A model generated the notes under the pieces. The model worked only from the letters and a program-made list of their open reading frames with translations. It was not told the origin of the DNA and did no database searches. DNA of 64,000 nucleotides from positions 1 to 64,000 of the forward strand of contig NZ_CAIWTY010000110.1 of assembly GCF_903915725.1 (NCBI RefSeq), read 5' to 3'. The translations under genes and the position numbers were made by a program. The stretch comes from an uncultured Rhodopila sp. GTDB taxonomy: Bacteria > Pseudomonadota > Alphaproteobacteria > Acetobacterales > Acetobacteraceae. This document shows, one piece after another, positions 1-8,464 of this stretch; within the stretch, counting starts at the first letter, position 1, and each line of letters begins with the position of its first letter.

Positions 1-569
1 ATGCGCTGACAACTTGCCAAAACGTTCGCGAATCGGGTCAGGGTCAATCATCCCACGATGATATCGTCCAACGAGTCCGCCGAGAATCCGGCACGTTCAG
101 GGCGGCAACGCGATTCGATAGTTCCCGGACGGGCCCTTAGCTTGCCTTGGTGATGGACCGGCAAACCGAAGCTCACGGCAGGATCATGCGGGCCTACGCG
201 CTGCGGAACCATTGCGCTCATAGCGGGAGCACCGAGACGGTGATCCCTATCGAAGAGTTCGTTGCTGATCTTTATGCGTGGCGGGCCTTGTTGCGCCGTT
301 GACACCTCGACCACCCCTTCGCCCGCATCGGGAGCTGGGCGACGGCGCACGGGCTGACCGTGAAGGATGGCGAGAAACGGCCGATGCCGGAGGAGCGGAT
401 GGAGCCGGTGTGATTCGCATCCGTCGGTCGGACGTTCACGCTCGCCCAAAATTACGACAACGCATCAATCTACCGAACGCGCGTAACTATCCAAAGCAAC
501 AATGTTAGGTGACAGAACGACTATGCGCCACAGTCCTGCCCGCGGCGCATAGTCGATCAGATCTTTGCC
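1..569. other. gene-poor left edge; no intact gene recognised
   Basis: No convincing gene is seen. One plus-strand frame from an ATG at 153 stays open to a TGA at 411-413 except for a single TGA at 300-302. Its upstream half reads like protein (for example IPIEEFVADLYAWRALLRR just before the internal stop), so it may be a relic with a nonsense mutation. I cannot assign it to a family. Minus-strand frames over the same bases are low-complexity and look like shadows. The right end holds a hairpin described separately. Confidence 0.4.
518..555 (-). terminator. hairpin downstream of prpE, possible terminator
   Basis: A perfect 12-bp inverted repeat, CGACTATGCGCC (518-529) and GGCGCATAGTCG (544-555), encloses a 14-base loop. 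It begins about 15 bases beyond the prpE stop codon in the direction of prpE transcription. No strong U-tract follows on the minus strand (TTCTGTC), so it may be a weak intrinsic terminator or a 3'-end stabilising stem. Confidence 0.5.
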
Positions 570-2456
570 CTACCTCTCCAACACAGCCCGCATCTCATCC
601 AGCGCCGCCGGATCCTCGATCGTCGGCGGCACGATCGCCTCCTCATGGTCCGCGATCTTCCGGATCGTCGCCCGCAAGATCTTGCCCGACCGGGTCTTCG
701 GCAGCCGCGGCACCACTCGCGCATCCTTGAACGCCGCCACCGGGCCGATCTTCTCGCGGATCAGGGCAACGAGTTCCTTCTCGATCTCCGCCTGCGGGCG
801 GCTCACGCCCGCCTTCAGCACCACCAGGCCGATCGGCGTCTGCCCCTTCAGCACGTCCTTGGCGCCGATGACCGCGCACTCGGCGACGTCCTTGTGCGAG
901 GCGAGAACCTCCTCCATCGAACCGGTCGACAAACGATGTCCGGCGACGTTGATGATGTCGTCGGTGCGGCCCATCACCCAGACATCGCCATGCTCGTCCA
1001 CCACGCCGGCGTCGCCGGTGCGATACCAGCCCGGGAAGTCCGACAGGTACGACCGGACGTAGTTCGCATCATCCTGCCACAGCGTCGGTCCGCAGCCGGG
1101 GGGCAGCGGCAGGCGGATGGAAAGATTCCCCGTCTCGCCGCGCGGCAGTTCCTTGCCCTCGTCGTCCAGCGCATGCAGGTCGTATCCCGGAACCGGCCGT
1201 CCGCCCGAACCCGGCTTGAACGGGAACAACCCGAACTGCCGGAACGACGCGGTGATCGCGTACCCCGTCTCGGTCTGCCACCAATGGTCCACCACCGGCT
1301 TGCCGAGCAGTTCGTTCGCCCACACGCCCGTCGGCGGATCGCAGCGCTCGCCCGCCAGGAACAGGGCTTCCAGCGACGACAGGTCGTACTTCTTCGACAA
1401 CAGCCCGTCCGGATCCTGCTGCCGGATCGCCCGCATTGCCGTCGGCGCGGTGAACAGCACCTTCACCTTATGCTGCGAGATCACCCGCCAGAACGCGCCG
1501 GCATCCGGTGTGCCGACTGGTTTGCCCTCATACATCACGGTCGTGCAGCCGCGCAGCAGCGGGCCGTAGACGATGTAGCTGTGGCCGACGACCCAGCCCA
1601 CATCCGAGGCCGTCCACCAGACGTCGCCGGCATCCAGGCCGTAGATCATCCGCATGGAGTTCCACAGTGCCACCGCGTGGCCGCCGTTGTCGCGCACCAC
1701 GCCCTTCGGCTTGCCGGTGGTGCCGGAGGTGTACAGGATATACAGCGGATCGGTTGCCAGCACCGGCACGCAGCCGTGCGGCTTGGCGGCGGCGACCGCT
1801 TCCTCGAAATCGAAATCGCGCCCGGCCGTCATCGGCGCCTCGGCCTGCGGCCGCTGAAGCACCAGCAGCGAGTCCGGCTTATGCGAGGACATCGCGATCG
1901 CCGCGTCCAGCAACGGCTTGTATTTCACCACCCTGCCCGGCTCCAGCCCGCAGGAGGCGGAGATGATCACCTTCGGCTTGGCGTCGGCGATGCGCGTGGA
2001 CAGTTCCGCCGCCGCGAATCCGCCGAACACGACCGAGTGGATCGCCCCCAGCCGCGCGCAGGCCAGCATCGCCATCGCCGCTTCCGGCACCATCGGCATG
2101 TAGATGACGACCCGGTCGCCGCGCACCACGCCCAGCGCCGACAGCGCGCCGGCCAGCTTCTCGGTCTTCGCCAGCAATTCGGAATACGTGAAAGTCTTCA
2201 GGTGCCCGGTGATCGGGCTGTCCCAGATCAGTGCGGTCTGCTCGCCGCGGCCGTTTTCGACATGGCGGTCCAGCGCGTTGTAGCAGGTGTTCAGTTCGCC
2301 GCCGACATACCACTGGCCGTACGGGCCGAGCGTCGGGTCGAACACCTTGTCCCACTTCTTGGTCCAGGTGATGCCGAAAGCCTCGGCCGCCCAATAGGCT
2401 TGGGGGTCGCGCATCCACGCGCCATAGGCTTCGTCATAGGAATGGGCGGTGGTCAT
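570..2456 (-). CDS. prpE: propionyl-CoA synthetase (PrpE-type acyl-CoA synthetase)
   Basis: Adenylate-forming enzyme that activates propionate (or acetate) to its CoA thioester with ATP, in the cytoplasm. The 628-residue protein has the family length. Residues 242-252 are the ATP-binding loop YTSGTTGKPKG. A WWQTETG block and a YRTGD block follow in the usual order. The C-terminal PKTRSGKILR places the catalytic lysine at 592, the same number as the acylation-controlled lysine of Salmonella PrpE. The ATG at 2456 was chosen because it gives the canonical length; the open frame continues upstream to 3017 but has no family resemblance there and overlaps the divergent gene. It is divergent from the SDR gene at 2575, with 118 bp between them. 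No prpBCD genes are present, so its partner pathway (methylcitrate or methylmalonyl) cannot be told. ACS or a PrpE/ACSS3-like specificity are alternatives. Confidence 0.93.
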   Translation of the reverse strand: MTTAHSYDEAYGAWMRDPQAYWAAEAFGITWTKKWDKVFDPTLGPYGQWYVGGELNTCYNALDRHVENGRGEQTALIWDSPITGHLKTFTYSELLAKTEKLAGALSALGVVRGDRVVIYMPMVPEAAMAMLACARLGAIHSVVFGGFAAAELSTRIADAKPKVIISASCGLEPGRVVKYKPLLDAAIAMSSHKPDSLLVLQRPQAEAPMTAGRDFDFEEAVAAAKPHGCVPVLATDPLYILYTSGTTGKPKGVVRDNGGHAVALWNSMRMIYGLDAGDVWWTASDVGWVVGHSYIVYGPLLRGCTTVMYEGKPVGTPDAGAFWRVISQHKVKVLFTAPTAMRAIRQQDPDGLLSKKYDLSSLEALFLAGERCDPPTGVWANELLGKPVVDHWWQTETGYAITASFRQFGLFPFKPGSGGRPVPGYDLHALDDEGKELPRGETGNLSIRLPLPPGCGPTLWQDDANYVRSYLSDFPGWYRTGDAGVVDEHGDVWVMGRTDDIINVAGHRLSTGSMEEVLASHKDVAECAVIGAKDVLKGQTPIGLVVLKAGVSRPQAEIEKELVALIREKIGPVAAFKDARVVPRLPKTRSGKILRATIRKIADHEEAIVPPTIEDPAALDEMRAVLER

Positions 2457-2574
2457 AACGCGTTTCCCCTTCGAGTTGATTCGCTGCTTTGTCGGGCCTG
2501 ACCGTTCGCCGGTCAAGATGGTCTTGCGCCAATCGGCCGACGATGGTTTGTGCTTCTGACGGACGGAGGACAAA

Positions 2575-3339
2575 ATGATGCAGATCAAAAATTGCGCGGC
2601 ACTGGTGACCGGTGGCGGCTCGGGCCTCGGGGCGGCCACGGCCGCACATCTGGCCTCGCTCGGCGCCAAGGTGACGGTGGTTGACATCAACCAGGACGCC
2701 GCCCGCGCACAGGCCCTGACCATCGGCGGGCTGGGGATCAAGTGCGACGTCGGTGACGCCGCCTCGGCCGAAGCAGCCTTCGCCACCGCCCGCGCCGCGC
2801 ATGGACCTGTGCGCATCCTGGTCAACTGCGCCGGCATCGGCACCGCCGGCCGCATCGTCGGCCGCGAAGGCCCGCTGGCGCTGGACGCATTCGAGCGCGT
2901 CATCCGCGTCAACCTGATCGGCAGCTTCAACATGCTGCGCCTCGCCGCGGCGGAGATGTCGGCCGAGGAGCCGCTGGACGGCGGCGAGCGCGGCGTCATC
3001 ATCAACACCGCCTCCATCGCCGCCTATGAAGGCCAGATCGGCCAGGCCGCCTATGCGGCGTCGAAAGGCGGCATCGTCGGCCTGACCCTGCCGGCGGCGC
3101 GCGAACTGGCGCGGGCCGGCATCCGCGTGGTGACGATCGCCCCCGGCCTGTTCCATACCCCGATGGTGGATGGTCTGCCGCCCGAGGTTCAGGCCAGCCT
3201 GGGTGCCGGCATCCCCTACCCGCCCCGGCTCGGCCACCCGCCGGAATACGCCGCGCTGGTCGAGCACATCGTGCGCAACCAATTCCTCAATGGTGAGGTC
3301 ATCCGTTTGGATGGTGCCTTGCGGATGCCACCGCGCTAA
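2575..3339 (+). CDS. SDR dehydrogenase, 3-hydroxyacyl-CoA dehydrogenase type II (HSD10)-like
   Basis: Classical short-chain dehydrogenase of 254 residues, the usual HSD10 length. The NAD-binding turn is TGGGSGLG (12-19), followed by VDIN (37-40), which favours NAD over NADP, and NCAGIG (84-89). The catalytic triad is Ser147, Tyr160 and Lys164 (YAASK). The tail [20 protein letters not shown] is typical of the type II 3-hydroxyacyl-CoA / 2-methyl-3-hydroxybutyryl-CoA dehydrogenases. A GGAGG at 2565-2569 precedes the ATG at 2575; a second ATG follows directly. Only 9 bases separate it from the FAD monooxygenase, so the two are probably co-transcribed. Exact substrate is inference: a branched or short hydroxyacyl-CoA is likely. 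Confidence 0.88.
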   Translation: MMQIKNCAALVTGGGSGLGAATAAHLASLGAKVTVVDINQDAARAQALTIGGLGIKCDVGDAASAEAAFATARAAHGPVRILVNCAGIGTAGRIVGREGPLALDAFERVIRVNLIGSFNMLRLAAAEMSAEEPLDGGERGVIINTASIAAYEGQIGQAAYAASKGGIVGLTLPAARELARAGIRVVTIAPGLFHTPMVDGLPPEVQASLGAGIPYPPRLGHPPEYAALVEHIVRNQFLNGEVIRLDGALRMPPR

Positions 3340-3348
3340 GGTTGTGCA

Positions 3349-4935
3349 ATGAGCCACACACACCAAGTCGTCATCATCGGCGGCGGCCCGGTCGGGCTGG
3401 GCCTTGCCATCGAACTCGGCCAGCGCGGCATCAAGTGCTGCGTGGTGGAGCGCTACACCAAGCTTCTGCATATCCCCAAAGGGCAGAACCTGACGCAGCG
3501 GACGCTGGAGCATGTCCGGCACTGGGGCGCTGAACCGCAACTGCGGGCAGCGCGGACGATCCCGACCTCCTACGGCATCGGCGGCCTGACGGCGTACGGC
3601 ACGTTGCTCGGCGACTATCAATACAACTGGCTGCAGCGGGAACTGGTGCGGCCATACTACGCCGCCGACAACGAACGGCTGCCGCAGTATGAAACCGAGG
3701 CGGTGCTGCGACAACGGGTCGCCGAACTGCCCTCGGTCGAGACGCTGTACGGCTGGCAGGCCGAGGAAGTCGTGCAGAACGCCGACGGCGTGTCGATCGC
3801 CACGGTGGAGCGGCACGGTCCCGGCCGGCGCTGGCTGCGGGCGGAGTATGTCGTCGGCACCGATGGGTCCCACTCGATCGTCCGCGACCGGGCGCAGATC
3901 ACCCAGACGCTGACCGACCATGACCGGCTGATGGTGCTGCTGGTGTTCCGCTCGCCCGGCCTGCACGCGCTGCTGGAGCGGTTTCCCGACAAGTCGTTCT
4001 TCTGCGTTCTGACTCCGGAATTGAAGGGATACTGGCAGTATTTCGGCCGGGTCGATCTGGGCACGACGTGGTTCTTCCACGCGCCGGTGCCGATGGGGAC
4101 GACAAAGGACAATTTCGACTTCCGCGCCTATCTGAACAAGGCTGTCGGCGGCGAATTCGATGTCGAGCTCGAGCATATCGGCTTCTGGGACCTGCGCTTC
4201 GCGGTCGCCGACAAGTACCGGAACGGGCGTGTGTTCATCGCCGGCGACGCGGCGCATAGCTACCCGCCATACGGCGGATACGGGGTGAACACCGGGCTGG
4301 AGGATGTCCGCAACCTCGGCTGGAAGCTGGCGGCGACATTGCAGGGCTGGGGTGGCGAGGCGCTGCTGGACAGCTACTCGGCCGAACGGCAGCCGGTGTC
4401 GGCGTCCACGGCGCGCGACTTCATCGAGGCGTCGATCGAGGCGGACCGCGATTTTCTGGTATCGTTCGATCCCGCGCGCGACCGTGCAGCATTCGAAAAG
4501 AGCTGGGCGGAGCGGGGCTCGGGCGCCAGGGCCGAGGTGGATTCGTTCGAGCCGCACTACGAAGGTTCGGCGGTCGTCGATGGTCCGGTGGGCGGGCACT
4601 GCAGCGCGCACGGCTCGCACATGTTCATCGCCCGGCCCGGGCATCATCTGGCGCCTCAGCCGCTGTCGGACGGGCGGAATGTGTTCGATGCGCTGGGTGA
4701 CGGGTTCACCTTGCTGGCGTTCGGCGCGGATGACGGGGCGGTGGCGGTGTTCGAACAGGCCGCGGCGGCCTCAGGCCTGCCCCTGACGGTGGTCCGCGAC
4801 AGCCGAAACGGCGGGCGGGAGCAGTATAACGCGGCGCTGGTGCTGGTGCGGCCGGACCAGTTCGTGGCCTGGACCGCCGATCGGCCGCCTACGGACGTTG
4901 CCGCGCTGCTGCGGAGGGTGTCCGGGAGGCAGTAA
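3349..4935 (+). CDS. FAD-dependent aromatic hydroxylase (PheA/TfdB/MhpA type)
   Basis: Class A flavoprotein monooxygenase, 528 residues. The N-terminal dinucleotide-binding loop is IIGGGPVGLGLA (9-20), the DG motif is GTDGSHSIVRD (170-180), and the GD motif GRVFIAGDAAHSYPP spans 293-307 and is followed by GGYGVNTGLEDVRNLGWKL. The C-terminal thioredoxin-like half seen in phenol hydroxylases is present in reduced form. It would hydroxylate an aromatic or polyketide-like substrate with NAD(P)H and O2 in the cytoplasm. It lies 9 bases after the SDR gene and shares its direction, suggesting a short catabolic operon. No ring-cleavage gene is in the window, so the substrate cannot be named. Confidence 0.9.
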   Translation: MSHTHQVVIIGGGPVGLGLAIELGQRGIKCCVVERYTKLLHIPKGQNLTQRTLEHVRHWGAEPQLRAARTIPTSYGIGGLTAYGTLLGDYQYNWLQRELVRPYYAADNERLPQYETEAVLRQRVAELPSVETLYGWQAEEVVQNADGVSIATVERHGPGRRWLRAEYVVGTDGSHSIVRDRAQITQTLTDHDRLMVLLVFRSPGLHALLERFPDKSFFCVLTPELKGYWQYFGRVDLGTTWFFHAPVPMGTTKDNFDFRAYLNKAVGGEFDVELEHIGFWDLRFAVADKYRNGRVFIAGDAAHSYPPYGGYGVNTGLEDVRNLGWKLAATLQGWGGEALLDSYSAERQPVSASTARDFIEASIEADRDFLVSFDPARDRAAFEKSWAERGSGARAEVDSFEPHYEGSAVVDGPVGGHCSAHGSHMFIARPGHHLAPQPLSDGRNVFDALGDGFTLLAFGADDGAVAVFEQAAAASGLPLTVVRDSRNGGREQYNAALVLVRPDQFVAWTADRPPTDVAALLRRVSGRQ

Positions 4936-4983
4936 GGGGGCTTGGCGGTTTCCGGCGAGCACCCGCGTTGAAAAGGCGGATGG

Positions 4984-5298
4984 TCAGCCCACCCGCCTTT
5001 TCGCCTCGTGCTCCATAAAAGACCGCAATACGGCATTCATACGGGTTTGATAGCCCGCACCCTGATTCCGGAACCAGTCAAGAACTTCGGCATCGATGCG
5101 CAAAGACAAGAGCTTCTTCGCATTTGGCATGACTGCTTCAGCCTTTAGGTGCCAGTCGCTTGGAACGTCATGCCAATCGGTGTCAGCCGCGATTTTCTCC
5201 TCGATCTCTGCCTCCGTCATTTGACGGAGGCGAGTCATATCGGTGCGACTTTCCTTACGAGCACGCAGCTCCAGATCAGCTGCTGAAAACTTTGTCAT
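4984..5298 (-). CDS. brnA: BrnA-family antitoxin
   Basis: Antitoxin of a type II BrnT/BrnA module; it neutralises the BrnT ribonuclease and, with the toxin, represses the operon. The protein has 104 residues. The C-terminal half is the diagnostic part: KKLLSLRIDAEVLDWFR followed by GYQTRMNAVLRSFME, a ribbon-helix-helix-like DNA-binding segment. The first about 55 residues are charged and form the likely toxin-binding region. The ATG at 5298 was chosen over an upstream start because it gives the normal length and overlaps the end of the toxin frame (5276), the usual arrangement. The antitoxin appears intact, whereas its toxin gene is frameshifted. Confidence 0.88.
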   Translation of the reverse strand: MTKFSAADLELRARKESRTDMTRLRQMTEAEIEEKIAADTDWHDVPSDWHLKAEAVMPNAKKLLSLRIDAEVLDWFRNQGAGYQTRMNAVLRSFMEHEAKRRVG

Positions 5299-5552
5299 AG
5301 TGTTGCTGCTCACTCTTTCTCGCCTTCCACATCGAGATAAGGCGAGTAACCGACCCACGTGGAGTATAGACGATGGCGACATACACATCGTCCAACTTGC
5401 CAATCGCCAGCCAACGTTCCTTCACCCTTCACCGTTTTAGCCGCCAGGCGCAGGTAGGGGCCTCGGAATACATAACCCGCATCGAAAAAGTCCAGGTAAT
5501 GCTTTTCGAGATTCATTCGCCGCTTGTTCTCGTCCCATTCGAATTCGTCCAT
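5276..5552 (-). pseudogene. brnT: BrnT-family toxin gene with a one-base frameshift
   Basis: The N-terminal part (MDEFEWDENKRRMNLEKHYL, then DFFDAGYVFRGPYLR) is a typical BrnT RNase toxin start. After KTVKGEG the frame shifts. Reading one base over gives RWLAIGKLDDVYVAIVYTP and then GSVTRLISMWKARKSEQQHY, the missing BrnT core and C-terminus, ending at a TGA at 5276-5278 inside brnA. The lesion maps to the run at 5417-5422 (ttcctt): removing one C there restores GEERW and a full 92-codon gene. As written, the translated product keeps the wrong frame to 5310 and should lack a functional fold. Either the toxin has been inactivated while the antitoxin survives, or there is an assembly error; raw reads would decide. 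Confidence 0.85.
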
Positions 5553-5651
5553 CGGTGGAAGTCCTCGGCGCGCCGGCACCGGCAAAGCGCGGTAAAACGG
5601 GTTGCTGGCTGAACATTAGAACCACCATTTCAAAAACTAGACACTCTATGA

Positions 5652-5670
5652 TAGCTACGAACCGTAGCTA
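5652..5670. promoter_or_regulatory. palindrome upstream of brnT, candidate BrnA operator
   Basis: TAGCTACG, AAC, CGTAGCTA form a perfect 8-bp inverted repeat about 100 bases upstream of the brnT ATG. It lies in locally A+T-richer DNA, as expected for a promoter. BrnA binds palindromes in its own promoter in characterised systems, so an operator is a reasonable inference. It is not demonstrated here. Confidence 0.4.
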
Positions 5671-5740
5671 CGACCCCTCACTCATATTAGCCCAAAATGG
5701 AGAATGCAAGATTTGTTTGGCGCCGCCCGAATCGGCCCGT

Positions 5741-5884
5741 TCACGGGTTACTCGCGGAGCCATCGCCGGCAAGCAGATCGTCCAACGTCCCCGGGCACTC
5801 GGCAGGCACGGGGCCGGGCGGCACGCCGTCGGTATCCTCCGGAATCGCAGGCAAAAACGACGCAGCCTCCCGCGCCACCCTCAT
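5741..5884 (-). CDS. possible 47-residue small protein coupled to the glycosyltransferase gene
   Basis: A short frame whose ATG (5884-5882) overlaps the glycosyltransferase stop codon as ATGA and ends at TGA (5743-5741). The product starts MRVAREAASFLPAIPEDTDG, is rich in Pro, Gly and Asp, and has no membrane segment. The overlap is the arrangement used for translational coupling elsewhere in this window. There is no recognisable family, and the frame could equally be the remnant of a longer lost gene. Confidence 0.3.
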   Translation of the reverse strand: MRVAREAASFLPAIPEDTDGVPPGPVPAECPGTLDDLLAGDGSASNP

Positions 5885-7020
5885 CCGGCCCGCAGCACCG
5901 CCTCATAAACATCCAGCGTCGCGTCCTGCATCGCCCGCACCGTCGGCACCGATGCCCTCGCCCGCTCGCCCAGCGCCAGCCGCTCATCCGGCCCCAGATC
6001 CAGCGCCACCCTGATCGCCGCGGCCAGGGCGTCCGGATCGCCCGGCCGCACCCGCCAGCCCGTCTCACCGTGCCGCACCGTCTCCACCGGGCCGCCCAGG
6101 TCAGACGCGATCACCGGCCGCCCCATCGCCTGCGCCTCGATCACCACGCGCCCGAATGCCTCCGGCCGGGTCGAGGCATGCACCACCACATCCGCCAGGC
6201 AGAACGCCGCCGGCATATCATCGCACTCGCCGACAAGCCGCACCTGATCGCCGATCCCCAGGCGGGTGGCAAGCTGCGCCAGATGGCGGGCGTAGCGGTG
6301 ACGCCCCTGATGCGCACCCACCAGCACCGCCATCACGTCGCGCCGCCCGAGCCGGGCGATCGCCTCCAGCAGCACCGCGTGGCCCTTCCAGGAGGTCAGG
6401 CGCCCGGGCAGCACAACGGGGCGGACTCCGTCCGGCAGCCGCCACGCCTCTGCCAGCCGGGCGATACGGCTGCCGTTGATCGTTGCAGGATCGAACACCG
6501 CAGGATCGACGCCGCGCGGGATCACCCTGATCCGCTCCGCCGACACGCCATGGCGTTCCTCTACCAGATCGGCTATGTAACGACTGGCGGCGATGACGAT
6601 GCGTCCGCGCGCCATGACGTCGTTGTAGCGGCGCTTGAACGGCAGTTCCTCGCCATAGGCACCGTGATAGGTGGTCACGAACGGAACGCCGGTGCGCTGG
6701 CAGGCCAGCCAGGCCGACCAGGCGGGGGCGCGGGAGCGGGCGTGCACCAGGGAGACGTGTTGCTCCCGGATCAGCGCCTCCAGCGCGGCGGCATTGCGCC
6801 AGATGCCGAACAGGTTCTTCGTCGTCAGAGGCAACGTGAAATGCCTGCCCCCTGCCCGCTCGATCGGCCGCACCAAAGGGCCGCCGGCGCTGGCAACCAG
6901 CGAGGTCGCTTCCGCTTCGGCGATGGCCTGCGCGATCTCGACGGTGCCGCGTTCGACCCCGCCGGTGACCAGGGATGGCAGTACCTGCAGGATAACCGGC
7001 GAATCGGGGGACGGCGACAT
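5881..7020 (-). CDS. GT4-family glycosyltransferase
   Basis: GT-B-fold glycosyltransferase of 379 residues from the ATG at 7020 (a GTG at 7071 would add 17 residues). The N-terminal acceptor half has the GGVERGT loop typical of GT4 enzymes. The donor half has VVLPGRLTSWKGHAVLLEAI and the E-x7-E motif EAFGRVVIEAQAMGRPVIAS, followed by DLGGPVETV. It probably transfers a nucleotide-activated sugar to a lipid- or glycan-linked acceptor at the inner face of the membrane, as in lipopolysaccharide or exopolysaccharide assembly. It sits alone between two toxin-antitoxin modules, without other polysaccharide genes. The sugar specificity cannot be read from the sequence. Confidence 0.9.
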   Translation of the reverse strand: MSPSPDSPVILQVLPSLVTGGVERGTVEIAQAIAEAEATSLVASAGGPLVRPIERAGGRHFTLPLTTKNLFGIWRNAAALEALIREQHVSLVHARSRAPAWSAWLACQRTGVPFVTTYHGAYGEELPFKRRYNDVMARGRIVIAASRYIADLVEERHGVSAERIRVIPRGVDPAVFDPATINGSRIARLAEAWRLPDGVRPVVLPGRLTSWKGHAVLLEAIARLGRRDVMAVLVGAHQGRHRYARHLAQLATRLGIGDQVRLVGECDDMPAAFCLADVVVHASTRPEAFGRVVIEAQAMGRPVIASDLGGPVETVRHGETGWRVRPGDPDALAAAIRVALDLGPDERLALGERARASVPTVRAMQDATLDVYEAVLRAG

Positions 7021-7100
7021 GGCAGCGACGGTATCATGCTTGTTGCCCGGCGGAAGCACGGGTAGATTCACCCGTGTGATTCGACCAGGGAGGCGTGCGG

Positions 7101-7379
7101 ATGCGAACCCCGTTTTATGACCACAATGCCAAACGCAAGACCGTCAGCGTCACCTTGAACGCCGATCTGGTGGCGCGCTCGGCGGCGCACGGGATCAACA
7201 TTTCCCGAATTGCGGAGGCCGCGTTGATCACGGCCTTCGAAACCGCGGAAAAAGACAAAATCCGCGCGGAGCTGAAGGAAGACGCCGCCTGGGTCGCCGG
7301 CTTCGTCGCGAAACACGGCTACCCGTTCCCGGAATCGATGGCGATGTTCATGCCTGATGAAGATGACGATGCAGCATAA
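7101..7379 (+). CDS. ccdA: CcdA-family antitoxin
   Basis: Antitoxin of a type II CcdA/CcdB module, 92 residues. The N-terminal ribbon-helix-helix segment (KRKTVSVTLNADLVARSAAH, then GINISRIAEAAL) is the DNA-binding part. The C-terminal tail, with WVAGFVAKHGYPFPE, is the gyrase-toxin-wrapping region of CcdA proteins. The ATG at 7101 follows AGGGAGG (7087-7093) at good spacing; a GTG at 7095 is less likely. It overlaps the toxin gene, indicating translational coupling, and probably autoregulates with CcdB. Confidence 0.87.
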   Translation: MRTPFYDHNAKRKTVSVTLNADLVARSAAHGINISRIAEAALITAFETAEKDKIRAELKEDAAWVAGFVAKHGYPFPESMAMFMPDEDDDAA

Positions 7380-7671
7380 GCTGTTCGTCAATCCGAGCCG
7401 GCGCGCCCGTGCCGCCTACCCCTTGGTCGTGGTGCTCCAGGTGGACATTGCGGAGGGTGCCGAGCGCATTGTCGCTCCGCTGTCCCGCGCGGAGGGCGAA
7501 CCCGCGTCGCGGTTGCGGCCATTGATCCAGCATGACGGCAAGGAATTCATCGTGCTGATGCGGCTGTTGGGGGTCCTGCCTGTTCGCCTGCTGCGCCACC
7601 CCGTTGGCTCCATCGCGCAATACCGGGATGACCTGATCCGCGCCATCGACTGGCTGTTTTGCGGGATATGA
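7369..7671 (+). CDS. ccdB: CcdB-family toxin (DNA gyrase poison)
   Basis: CcdB-like toxin of 100 residues, the normal family length. It contains HKLFVNPSRRARAAYPLVVV at the start, LIQHDGKEFIVLMRL in the middle, and ends PVGSIAQYRDDLIRAIDWLF followed by CGI. The tryptophan and the C-terminal Gly-Ile pair match the segment that contacts GyrA in CcdB. The start is taken at the ATG at 7369, inside the ccdA end; an ATG at 7357 would add four residues. The toxin appears intact, so this module may be active. Its own stop overlaps the start of the next gene, a hydrolase. Confidence 0.87.
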   Translation: MQHKLFVNPSRRARAAYPLVVVLQVDIAEGAERIVAPLSRAEGEPASRLRPLIQHDGKEFIVLMRLLGVLPVRLLRHPVGSIAQYRDDLIRAIDWLFCGI

Positions 7672-8423
7672 ACTCCATGACCGAGACCACCGGCCGCCTC
7701 GACCGCGGCAACGGCACCGAACTGGCCTGGGCGCGCGTCGAGGGGCGCGAGCCGACTGTCGTCTTTCTGCCCGGCTTTCGCAGCGACATGACGGGCGATA
7801 AGGCGACCATGCTCGCCGCATTTTGTGCCGGACGCGGACAGGCGATGCTGCGCTTCGACTACTCCGGCCATGGCGCATCCTCCGGGGCGTTCGAGGACGG
7901 CACCATCGGCGCCTGGGCGGCCGATGCGGTGGCGGCGATCGATGCGCTGACGGCGGGGAAGCTGATCCTGGTCGGGTCCTCGATGGGCGGCTGGATCGCG
8001 CTGCTGACCGCGGTTGCCCGCCCGGACCGGATCGCCGCTTTGGTCGGCATTGCCGCGGCGCCGGACTTTACTCAGCGGCTGATGTGGGACGCGATGGCGC
8101 CGCCGGAGCGGGCGAAGTTGCAGCGAGACGGCGTGCTGTATGTGCCGAGCCAGTATGGCGAGCCGACGCCGATCACGCGGGCGCTGATCGAGGACGGCGC
8201 TTCGCACCTGGTGCTGACGGGGCGGGTTCCGCTGCGGTGCCCGGTGCGGCTGCTCCATGGGCAGGCGGACCCGGACGTACCGTGGGAACTGGCGCTGGAG
8301 ATCGTCAGGCAGGTGGAGACGCCGGATGCCCGGGTTACGCTGATCAAGGACGGAGATCACCGGCTGTCGCGGCCGGCTGATCTGGAGGTGTTGCGGCAGA
8401 CGGTTGCGGGGTTGCTTGGGTAA
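7668..8423 (+). CDS. alpha/beta hydrolase, ABHD10-like
   Basis: Serine hydrolase of about 251 residues. The nucleophile elbow is GSSMGGW. FLPGFRSDMTGDKA and FDYSGHGASSG are typical of the ABHD10-like thioesterase/esterase group. The acid lies near ADPDVPWELA and the His in DGDHRLSRP. The reaction is hydrolysis of an ester or thioester in the cytoplasm; the substrate is unknown. Start: the ATG at 7668 overlaps the ccdB stop as ATGA; the ATG at 7677 is an alternative. Its coupling to a toxin-antitoxin pair is odd and may simply reflect insertion of the module upstream. Confidence 0.85.
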   Translation: MNSMTETTGRLDRGNGTELAWARVEGREPTVVFLPGFRSDMTGDKATMLAAFCAGRGQAMLRFDYSGHGASSGAFEDGTIGAWAADAVAAIDALTAGKLILVGSSMGGWIALLTAVARPDRIAALVGIAAAPDFTQRLMWDAMAPPERAKLQRDGVLYVPSQYGEPTPITRALIEDGASHLVLTGRVPLRCPVRLLHGQADPDVPWELALEIVRQVETPDARVTLIKDGDHRLSRPADLEVLRQTVAGLLG

Positions 8424-8464
8424 TTCGTTGCTATGGACCGGATACCGCCTCGTGCCTGTCGTGG

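Noticed and set aside
645-2501. A 618-codon plus-strand open frame opposite prpE.
   Set aside because: Arg/His/Pro-rich shadow of the real gene; the minus strand encodes a complete acyl-CoA synthetase with all motifs.
2434-4647. A 737-codon minus-strand frame under the SDR and FAD genes.
   Set aside because: Long open frames opposite high-G+C genes are expected; no motif, no start signal, and it spans two well-supported genes.
5704-7065. A 453-codon plus-strand frame opposite the glycosyltransferase.
   Set aside because: Low-complexity Arg/His/Pro composition, shadow of the GT4 gene.
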